In this document: piece after piece, positions 52,270-61,726 of the stretch
Position numbering within the stretch: position 1 is the stretch's first letter
Layout of the letters: every line of letters begins with the position of its first letter
Position numbers and translations under genes: made by a program
Assembly: GCA_956465555.1 (NCBI GenBank)
Contig: OY101122.1
Span: 445,001-509,000 of the forward strand
Direction: 5' to 3'
Length of the DNA: 64,000 bases
Origin: Nitzschia sp. pyKryTriq1
Lineage: Eukaryota > Bacillariophyta > Bacillariophyceae > Bacillariales > Bacillariaceae
Notes under the pieces: model-generated
Seen by the model: the letters and a program-made list of their open reading frames with translations, nothing else
Told to the model about the DNA's origin: nothing
Database searches by the model: none

Positions 52270-54159
52270 TCAATTGGCGTATCGGCTAGCTCCGGCATAT
52301 ACCGGTTGCAACAAAATATCTTTGACTGTCAGCCCGTGACAGTCTGCGTCCCGCGAGATTCTCAGCACAGATCCAGGAACGAGCTTCACTTCCACTGGTT
52401 CCGTTGTTCGCCATTCACCACCGGTGTATGGTACCTCAATTTCGAGATCCTGTGAATTCTTTGTTGCAAGACCCGGAACTGATTGGACTGTCAGGAGCAG
52501 CGGGATCTGACTACGATGAATGTTCACAATTCGCGTAGTCAACAAGAATGATGCAGATGGGAGAATTGCTGGAAGCATGTAGCCAACAGATCCATCGCTT
52601 TCCAAATGAAGTAGTTTCGTGCCCGGGATGTCTATGGAATCCATCGTTAGAACCTTCTTATTGTCTGGTTTGGCTGGCTCAACAAAAGCGGCTGCCGGGA
52701 TGACAATGCCGCCGAATGTAGGATCAGGAATTTCAGTACGAACTTGCCGAGGGGTGTGATATGCATCCGTAACTTCAGCACCAGGATTATTATCCGTAAC
52801 TTCAGCACCAGGATCATTATGAGCACCTGCTAGATTTCTTCGTTCAGCCAGGGACAACGAACGCCACATCTTCTTGGGGTGGACATGTTCTTCGATAGTC
52901 TCCCCCATGCATTCAGCCAAACATTCCAATAGACCCATGCGTGTATAATAATAGGACGGACAACAACCTGAGCGAGCCTTGGCTTCTTCTTCGAAGTCTA
53001 GACCACTTCGACTCTTCTGCCCGTACCTCGTATCATCCCAGGTAGACCACTCGAATCCTGCTCCTAGGCATGTTGTCCAGCCCGATGGGGTCCAGCGACT
53101 TAGTGCAGCATGGCCAGGCTGCCGTACGCCCCAGGTGGGAGTACCCCACGCCTTACAAATAAATCTCCCGAACCAAGCCCTAGCTCCACACTGCCCCCCG
53201 GCAGATATCAAATCCTTGTATGTGAAAAACTCGTGATCGGGGTGTCGGTATCCAACGTCTGACCTCACTGACCAAACGTATTTCCATTGAAAATCTTGAC
53301 GAGTGATTTCATCCGGACGGTACGCCTTCAAATAGTCTCGACCCCAGGTTAGCTCACTGTTCAATGCATTGCTATCAATTGTCATTCTAAGTTCCCAAAC
53401 ACTGAAGTTCTGAAAGTTTGAATCGAGCTCTCCGTTTTCGTAGGCCTTCACGTAGTGCCAAAAACGGTCGACCGGATCGATGAAAGTGCTATCATCTCTG
53501 AAAACCGATATTGGTGTTGCATGTTCTAGAGCAGTCGCCAGGGCCACCTTATGTCTCACCTTGGTGGCAGGCTGTGGGTCGGCTGCAATCTGTAGCAAAA
53601 GAGTGGAATGAATAGCGATGGCGGGACCGTAGTTTCCATTGGAGGCACCCCCAGCTAAAATCATTTGCCTCATCCATTCACTATTTTCAAGGAAAGAATC
53701 GAGGATTTTCTCATTTGCTTCTTCGTTTTCTGCTACCCATGCGGAAAGACCTTTTGGGGTTGCTTGGATCAAAACAGTGCACTCCAGTAGCACAGACTCG
53801 TTGATGGACGATCTCAGATTCAGTGAATCCACGATTGGTTTGCTAGATTGTGTCATGGTATCCTGCGCGCAATCTACGGCGTCTTCGCAGGACTTGACCA
53901 CTTCGGCCGCCTTGTCGATCAAATCTTTTCCGCATTCCGCCTTTTCCAGTTCACCAAGAACTTTTTGCGCTGCACCTTTGGCTTCCATGCACACCTGGAC
54001 GGATTTACACGCTGCAAGAAATAGAGCCTTCTCTGTCGAGTCGACGCAGGGCAGCTGTCCTTGGATTTGGCTCTGCAGTTCTTGGATTCGCTCCACGAAG
54101 TAGTCTTCGGAGTATTTGCCGCTTGTAGACATAGGAGTAGTACTGGTAGACGGCGTCAT
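52270..54159 (-). CDS. Transglutaminase-like fold protein with C-terminal beta domain
   Basis: A single exon of 629 residues from the ATG at 54159. The central region has GGQCGARAWFGRFICKA (C324), GVRQPGHAALS (H350) and LGAGFEWSTWDD. Cys, then a His about 25 residues later, then an acidic residue after a glycine-Trp strand, is the order of a transglutaminase/protease-like catalytic triad. The N-terminal third is helical with several Cys. A doubled DPGAEVTD is encoded at about 52765-52815. The last 130 residues (HLESDGSVGYMLPA, RIVNIHRSQIPLLL) look like a beta-sandwich of carbohydrate-binding type. No signal peptide. The fold assignment is from motif order only; hydrolase, transferase or inactive versions are all possible. 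Confidence 0.6.
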   Translation of the reverse strand: MTPSTSTTPMSTSGKYSEDYFVERIQELQSQIQGQLPCVDSTEKALFLAACKSVQVCMEAKGAAQKVLGELEKAECGKDLIDKAAEVVKSCEDAVDCAQDTMTQSSKPIVDSLNLRSSINESVLLECTVLIQATPKGLSAWVAENEEANEKILDSFLENSEWMRQMILAGGASNGNYGPAIAIHSTLLLQIAADPQPATKVRHKVALATALEHATPISVFRDDSTFIDPVDRFWHYVKAYENGELDSNFQNFSVWELRMTIDSNALNSELTWGRDYLKAYRPDEITRQDFQWKYVWSVRSDVGYRHPDHEFFTYKDLISAGGQCGARAWFGRFICKAWGTPTWGVRQPGHAALSRWTPSGWTTCLGAGFEWSTWDDTRYGQKSRSGLDFEEEAKARSGCCPSYYYTRMGLLECLAECMGETIEEHVHPKKMWRSLSLAERRNLAGAHNDPGAEVTDNNPGAEVTDAYHTPRQVRTEIPDPTFGGIVIPAAAFVEPAKPDNKKVLTMDSIDIPGTKLLHLESDGSVGYMLPAILPSASFLLTTRIVNIHRSQIPLLLTVQSVPGLATKNSQDLEIEVPYTGGEWRTTEPVEVKLVPGSVLRISRDADCHGLTVKDILLQPVYAGASRYAN

Positions 54160-54871
54160 TTTTCTTTCTATCTTCTGGTGGCGGTGCTCTGTGTGTAACG
54201 GCTTGTAGCGGTGAGTAGGGGTTGGGTTGAGGACAAAACAATAAACAGCGTGCTTCTACATACTGCTACTACTCCAGTAGTAGAGTAGAGACTGAGTGAG
54301 CATAATTCCAGTAATGCGAGGACTTTAGGGCGAGTCGAAGGGAAAGGAGAGGGAGCATCCCCCGCGGAGCGCGGCTCGCTCCAGTACTGTACCGGTACCG
54401 GTACCTGGTATGGTCTGTCACTGACCGCCCCCCTTTGTCATTATTCCCGGTGCACCTTCTGCGGTTCGCAATCGCCTGTTCGCGCTTGGGCGCGCAGTGG
54501 TGTCACGGACCACGGATCCTTGAAAAAATGCGAACCCTCCCGAGCGACCGACAGGTACCTGGTACCTGGTACTAGCCTGCTGGTACCGCACCCTTCTGGT
54601 TTTCTTCGACAGCTTTTGCCGTGTTGATCTCTCTCTGTCCCCCCCGCGCCCGGAGTACCCCGTACCGGTACCGGTCGGCGGTACCGCTGCGGTAGGTATG
54701 GAGCCATTTGCGAACCCTCTCTGATAGATGCGGCTTCAGCTCTGTAGCCAACCTTCCGTGCATGGCGACACAAAAAAAGAACTACAAGAAATCGAACGAC
54801 CTAAAACTATCTTCCAATAACATTCCGACAACAACATTTTATTGACTGATTGATTTCTGCTTGAACAAAGA
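54160..54871. other. Divergent upstream region
   Basis: Between the transglutaminase-like gene (-) and the transhydrogenase (+). It contains GTACCGGTACCGGTACC near 54392 and GTACCGGTACCGGTCG near 54664, plus CCTGGTACCTGGTAC at 54557. No gene. Confidence 0.6.
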
Positions 54872-57800
54872 ATGGAGGATTCACAAATTATTCTTGAAAA
54901 TGGGACGGACGATCCCACCTGGGTGGACCGAGGTTGGCTGGACACTGTTGTCACGGTTGGCTTGACGTGCTTCGTGTTGTGTTTGATGAATCTCTCCAAG
55001 GTACGTACAACCGGTATGGCTGGAATAGTGCCTTGTCCAGCTCCGATTACAACTACGGATCTTAAATCTAAACATTTTCAATTCATCTTCTATTCCGTGA
55101 ATGCTGCAGGTTCCCACATCAAAGATGGGCATGCTCTACGGGATCGCTGGAATGGCATGCCTTATTGTGGGCTACTGGATCGACCAAACCTATACTTATG
55201 GTGACGGTCGCTGGCTCATTGCTGCATCCATGGGTCCAGGTATCCTATTTGGCCTGTGGTCTGCACTGTCGGTAGAAATTACTGGCTTGCCTGAGCTCGT
55301 GGGTGCATACAATGGTTTTGGAGGCCTAGCCGCAGCCCTGGAAGGTGTGGGGCTGTACCTGGATCCAGAAGCAAGGGATTTTGTCAGGGGTGGAGAGGTG
55401 ATCGGCAGTCAGACCGACGCCATGCTGTGGGTCCAGGCAATCGCTCTGATCCTCTCTATCGTCATAGGAATGATGACTTTCACCGGCTCCATGATTGCTT
55501 GCGCCAAGCTTCATGGCACAATTGCTTCAAAACCACGCGTGGTTCCATTCCGCTGGGGCGTGTCCGCTGCGCTCTTCGCAGCTATGGCAACCTTCGGCAG
55601 CTTGGCATTCTCTGGCGATCGAGGCTGGAATGACCGCGACCTTGGAATCTGGTTCATTGTCATCGTTGCTGTGCTGGCCTCCATTTATGGAGTTATCGCA
55701 GTCATGGCCATTGGCGGTGGAGACATGCCCGTTTCCATCAGTTTTTTGAACAGCCTCTCTGGATTCTCCACCAGTGCGGCTGGGTTCATGCTGTCGAACA
55801 AGGCATTGGTCGTGTCTGGTGCCTTTGTTGGTTGCAGTGGTATCATTTTGACAATGGTCATGTGCATGTGAGTTTTCAAATACTGTCATCCTGATTTTAT
55901 CGTGTCGACTGTAAGAAATACCGAGCTCATACTTGTTCAATCATGATGTTATTCAATTCAGTGCGATGAATCGCAGTATCGCAAACGTTTTGATTGGAGG
56001 CTTCGGTGATGGCGCTGGGGTTGGCAAGAAAGTGGCCAAAAAAGCAGAGGGCACAGTAAAGGAAGTCAGTGCCGAAGACGTAGTGGAAATGATGCTGGAG
56101 GCCAAGAGTATGATTATTGTTCCTGTGAGTACCTGCACTGTCTGTACAGGTGAGCTTTACGTGGTCGCATCCACTAGCATATCTAACACACGCTCTTTAT
56201 CTTGTCCATCTTTAGGGCTACGGAATGGCTGTCGCCAAAGCACAACACGCTGTCGCCGACCTGACTGCCAAGCTCCGTGCACGCGGCAACAATGTTCGCT
56301 TTGCGATTCACCCCGTAGCCGGGCGGCTGCCTGGGCACATGAATGTTTTGTTGGCGGAAGCTCGCGTTCCCTACGACATCACTTATGCAATGGATGCCAT
56401 CAACGGCGATTTCCCGCAAACTGACCTTGCCCTCGTTCTAGGAGCCAATGACACAGTGAATCCCGCTGCACAAACTGATCCAGACTCGCCCATCGCCGGT
56501 ATGCCAGTCTTGGAGGTCTGGAAGGCCAAGAGGAGCATCACAATGAAACGCAGTCTCCGTGTTGGGTACGCAGGTGTGGACAATCCATTGTTCGTGAAGG
56601 AAAACAATTACATGTTTCTTGGTGACGCCAAGACGTCAATGGACAAACTTATCAACCTAATTGGTGAAACAAAGGTCGAGCAGGTCAAGACTGCCAATGG
56701 CGATCTAGAGAATGCCAAAATGGTAAAAGAGGAGAAAGTTGATCCTTTCTTCGCTGATATTCCAAATCTCCAAAAGAAAACATTTTTGCGTGTTGGAATC
56801 TGCAAGGAAAGCTCACCAGATGGAGGAGAAAAGCGAGTTGCCATGGTCCCTGAAATCGCAAAACGGCTGCTTAAGTCTGGTATACAGATTGTCGTCGAAA
56901 CATCTGCCGGCGAAGGTGGTGGCTTTTCTGATTCGGCGTACGTGAGGATGGGATGTGAGATTCTCAATTCTGCCCAAGATGTCTACAATGCTGTGGACGT
57001 GGTCATCAAGATCAGGGAACCGGATGTGCACCCTGTAACAGGAAAACACGAAATCGACATGCTACCCAAAGGCAAAAGTATGATCAGCTTCGTCGGGCCA
57101 CGAACGGAACAGGGAAAGCAGCTGATGGATCAAGCCCTGGCGGCTGGAATCAATCTTCTGGCTGTGGATGCCATCCCTCGTGTTTCTCGCGCACAGAGCT
57201 TGGACGTGCTGAGTTCCCAAGCAAAGATTGCAGGGTACCGTGCTGTCATCGAGGCAAGCAACATCTATCAACGCTTTCTCAATGGCGAGGTCACAGCCGC
57301 TGGAACTTTTGCTGCTTCAAAAGTTCTCGTCGTTGGAGCCGGTGTTGCAGGTCTCGCCGCAATTAGTACCGCCTCGAACATGGGGGCCATTGTCCGTGCG
57401 TTCGATACTCGGCTTGAATGCAAGGAGCAGGTTGAGTCGCTGGGTGGTGAATTCCTTGTCCTAAATTTTGGTGGAGAAGATGGTGGAGACGCTGGTACGG
57501 GATATGCCAAGGTCATGAGCGACGAGTTCTACGAAAAGGAAATGGAAATGTTCCGCGAGCAAGCAAAAGAGTGCCAGATCATTATCACAACTGCAGCAAT
57601 CCCTGGACGCCCTGCGCCGAAGCTCATCATGAAGGATGCAGTGGATAACCTTGCACCGGGAAGCATCATTGTGGATCTTGCTGGAGCAACCGGTGGAAAT
57701 TGCGAACTTACCAAGCCCGGGGAGACCTACGTCTACGACAACCGAGTCACCATTGTTGGCACCACCGACTTAATCAGCCGCATGTCTTGGCAGGCATCCA

Positions 57801-58420
57801 GCATGTACAGCAACAATATGGCAAATCTTCTGGATCTCTTGTGCCCCAAACCGTCCTCCAGTGACGAAGAGAAGAAGTTTAACATCGACATGGAAGACCC
57901 TGTCATTAGAGGAATGACAGTGGTTCATGACAATGCCATCACTTGGCCTCCGCCAGAAAGCGTGACGAAGACGAGCGCAGCGACAAATACAAAGGAGGAG
58001 GATACACCTTTCGTGAAACAAGTAAAGAAACCCTCGATCTTTTCAAAGAGAATCTTTGATCTTGCACCTCTGGGAGAATTCGTCGGTCTTGCCTTTTTTG
58101 CTGTCTTCTTCGGTATCGTCGGTGCATATGCGCCAGTTTCTTTTGTTGTGCAGCTGCTCTACTTCATTCTTGCTGGTTTCCTCGGGTATTATTTGATCTG
58201 GGCTGTGGAACCGGCACTTTTCAGCCCGTTGATGAGTACTTCCAACAGTCTAAGTGGTGTTGTAATCTTGGGCGGTATCCTAATGGCAAGCACACCAACT
58301 GGTAGCCCAACCAACGTTCTCGGTTGCACTGCAATTTCTGTGGCCGCAATTAACGTTTTCGGTGGATTCGCTGTTTCCTACCGTATGCTTCTCATGTTTA
58401 AAAAGGAAAAGGATAATTAG
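54872..58420 (+). CDS. Proton-translocating NAD(P) transhydrogenase, fused PntB-PntA order
   Basis: Exons 54872-55000, 55110-55867, 55962-56124 and 56216-58420 give 1,084 residues. The enzyme passes hydride between NADH and NADP+ using the proton gradient. The beta part comes first: membrane helices, the [16 protein letters not shown] segment, [15 protein letters not shown], and the NADP-binding dIII with [15 protein letters not shown] and [22 protein letters not shown]. The alpha part follows: NAD-binding dI with [34 protein letters not shown] and RAFDTR, then helices with [21 protein letters not shown]. Bacteria have separate subunits and animals fuse alpha before beta; this beta-before-alpha order is known from some protists such as Entamoeba. 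No clear presequence is seen, so the membrane it sits in is not assigned. The gene converges on the glycerol kinase. Confidence 0.93.
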
Positions 58421-58593
58421 TACAATAAAAGGGTAATACTCTCAGAAAATGAAACAGCCGGCTTCTAACCTCTCAGAGATAACATTGAGTTCGTTATATT
58501 CATCGACAATACCTGCGTTTCATCATATATTCTTCCGAGTCTACTGTACTTCTTGTAGTCTACTTGTACATTAGGCATAATAGTTCAGCGAGT

Positions 58594-60567
58594 TCAGCTT
58601 CTTGACATGCGCTGCTGCGCCCTTTGTCCCAATAAAAAACCAGCAGCCAGTCCAGCAACCGAAACCACGAAAAGTGACACCAAACCAAATCCAGCTGTAG
58701 ATTCAGAATTGGCAGTTGCGGAAATTCCACGATTGGCTTTCTGGAGCAAAGCGGCTTCTTCATCTTCGCTTTGCTTGGCATCCACAAACTTTTCTTCTTC
58801 GTCATCTATCCACCCGAGCGATTTTCCAATTGCTTTCTTCCAGCCAGCCCAGTTTTTCGCTCTTTCAGCTTCATGCATTTTCGGCACAAACCTTTCTTCT
58901 TCACTCCACAAACTGCGAATTTCCTCTATATCTTTCCACACTCCAACGGCAAGACCGGCTCCGAATGCTGCTCCCAGTGAAGTTGTTTCCATGATCTTTG
59001 GCTTGACCACTGGAACGTTGATCATGTCAGCTTGAAACTGTAGCATTAATTTGTTGTTCGTTCCACCGCCGTCAACTTTGAGAGTTTTTAGCGCGACCTG
59101 TGAGTCCGCGAAAATAGCATCGAAAACTTCTTTGCATTGATAACAAGCCGCCTCCAAAGCTGCTCGACAAATGTGACCCTTGTCATGTGAAGCAGTCATT
59201 CCCACGATACAAGCTCGAGCATCCGACCGCCAATGTGGAGCAAATAGCCCAGCAAAGGCTGGGACAAAGTATAAACCATCATTATGTTCGTGTGTTCTGG
59301 CCAAGGCTTCGGATTCCGAGGCTTTGGTAATTATTTGGAGTTGGTCTCTCAGCCACTGAATGGTCGAACCTGAATGGCTGACGGATCCTTCCAGGGCGTA
59401 GTACACCTTATCATCGAGCTTGTACGCAATGGTAGTAAGCAACCCGTTTGTGGAGGGGACTAATTTGGTACCCGTATTCATCATCAAAAACATTCCAGTA
59501 CCATACGTATTCTTTGCCTCTCCAGGTTCGAATGCCGCTTGACCTACCAAGGCGGCATGCTGATCTCCAAGGATACAAGCCACCGGGACCCCTTGGAGGG
59601 ATCGGATCGTAGTGGCTTCTTCGGTGCAGATGGCATAAACTTCACTTGACGATCTAATTTCTGGTAACACGGACAGGGGTACTTTATGAGGACTGAGAAC
59701 CTGGTTGACGAGGCTGGAATCCCATTTAACCTTTGCAATGTCAAGAAACAGCCACCGGGATGCATTACTGGCGTCTGTCAAGAATAAGCCCCCTACATTG
59801 GCAGCGCCTTTAACTTGACTAGGTTTCCCCGAGAGCTGATACAGTAACCACGTGTCGATGGTGCCGAATCGCACTTCGCCAGGTTTCCTTTTAATGTCTG
59901 ATTGCAATTCGGGCACATTGTCCAACAACCACTTGACTTTGGTCCCAGCAAAATAACTGGCGAGAGGCAATCCAGTTTTGGCCCGCAATAGGTCAGGGTT
60001 TCCTCCAGCAATTTGGCTAGCAATCTGATTAGTTCTGGTATCGTCCCACACGATAGCGTTGTAGTAGGGCTTTCCCGTCGTGGCGTTCCAGGCCACTGTG
60101 GTTTCGCGCTGGTTGGTGATTCCAATTGATTTGATCACAAATTTGACTCGTCTCTTCTGCAGGGCCTGCACCACGGAATCCATGCACTCCACTACATTTC
60201 CCCAGATCTCTAGTGGATTGTGCTCGTGCCAACCAACCTGTGTAGTACCGGTACCGGTAGAAAATCAATCAAGATCGTTAAGGTGTCAGGTATTATAACT
60301 GGGTATTTCGAAAAGGGGTCGTTTTCGTTTTCGTTTTCGTTTACATACCTTGTCCTCGCCTTCGGGGAAGATCTGAGTGTGCTCCATCTGTGACCATGCC
60401 GCAATTTCGCCTAATGGGGTAAACACGAGAAAGCGAGTCGAGCTCGTTCCTTGATCAATGGCTCCCACCAACGTGTTGATTTCGGTGGAATTCTTCTTCG
60501 CAGAGAAGGCGCTCTCGTTTACCTCCACCGTGACGTCCGCTGCATCGCCGATCAATGACGAAAACAT
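58594..60567 (-). CDS. Glycerol kinase with C-terminal membrane anchor
   Basis: Exons 60567-60349 and 60237-58594 (111-bp intron) give 620 residues. The intron holds a GAAAAC repeat and a GTACCGGTACCGG string. FGGY-family features are present: [12 protein letters not shown] (about 35-46), QIFPEGEDK joined to [12 protein letters not shown] across the splice, [24 protein letters not shown], and the [16 protein letters not shown]-binding loop. It phosphorylates glycerol to glycerol 3-phosphate, feeding glycolysis and lipid synthesis. About 30 residues precede the domain, and the chain ends in a hydrophobic segment ([18 protein letters not shown]) plus a basic tail, like the tail anchor of some animal glycerol kinases on the outer mitochondrial membrane. 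3' ends of this gene and the transhydrogenase lie 173 bp apart. Confidence 0.92.
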
Positions 60568-61726
60568 GATTACGACAACGGTGGAACAGCTCGGAAATGA
60601 AAGCCGCTGAAAGCAACACCAACTACGGATACAGCAGCAATCTACTGTCGTTGCAGATATACGTGGGGAGTTCCGGTACTGATAATAGTAGAGGAGAAAT
60701 GCGACCAGGAGCTCAACTATTTACGTGCTTCTCTTCACGAATACTTGTATCATACCGGTAATGTACCGGTACGTGTACGGTATGAGTACCGAAATGGTAC
60801 CGGTAGACTACCGGTACCAGTACCGGTAGACTACCAGTACGACGGCCCAACGAACACACAACGCACGTCTGTCAACGACTGTGTCAGCTCGCCTAGCCGG
60901 TGGATCCCTGAGTGTTATGTTGGGTGTTGGTGTGTTGGCCTACCGGCACTACTGGTACCGTACCGGTAAGGGGGTCTGGAACTATGCCTACGGTACTACA
61001 GTACAGTACCGCGGTACCGGTAGGGACACCCCCAACGACCGAAGGACAGACAAGAAGTCGAACAGCGAAGAGAGACGACTGATGAATCACCTCATAAGAT
61101 CATCGAGTCGTCGACCGATATCGCAACTTCGGATTGCTAGATTAGTTAGCTTTTAAAACAAGTTTCCAAACCTATCAATGGCGCAACCTAGTAACCTGAA
61201 GTGGGGAGACTTTCTCCAGGAAAGGATCCAAAAGGAGGGATCATGTGCAAGAGCCAATGGTCGTTTCCGACGCTGAAAGTATAGGTACAGACTATAGACT
61301 AACATTGATACGCCTGATCCAGTGGTGCACTTTGTTTGAACGAAAATGGCCCTTGACAGATGATTTCTGCTGGCAGCAAAAACATGATGCCACTCATCCC
61401 CTCATCTCTTCCGTAGCTAAATCGACAGCATTTTAGCATCCACGCATTCAGTACTCTTTCACCTGCAAAATGCCTCGGCGTCACGAAACTGCCCCTCCAA
61501 ATTGATCCAAAACGAGAAAGCTGCAATTTCTGATGGGAGGAAAATAGTGGTGGCTGGTGGCAGATCTTCCAACTTTGACAATGCGTACGGTGTACTCGTA
61601 CCCTCTATGTACTCGTACCCTCTATTAGCCTGTACGAATACCAACTCGCCTCGTAGACTAGATGACTATGCGCCGGTAACACTGCGTAAATGGTAAGCGA
61701 TAACAGAGATGGAGGAACATCATGAT
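60568..61726. other. Intergenic region with palindrome cluster
   Basis: A second dense GTACCGGTAC cluster occupies about 60745-61025. Short open frames occur but none has coding character. CGCACGTCTGTCAACGACTG / GTGTCAGCTCGCC near 60860-60890 echoes GACTGCGTCAGCTCACC at 33998-34014, suggesting another shared element fragment. Confidence 0.6.
60745..61025. repeat. GTACCGGTAC palindrome cluster
   Basis: Around a dozen TACCGGTA/GTACCGGTA strings in 280 bp, with variants GTACCGTACC and GTACAGTACC. Upstream of the glycerol kinase start. Confidence 0.85.

Noticed and set aside
54441-54773. Minus-strand frame of 110 codons in the divergent region
   Set aside because: Built partly from the GTACCGGTACC repeat family; no recognisable domain.
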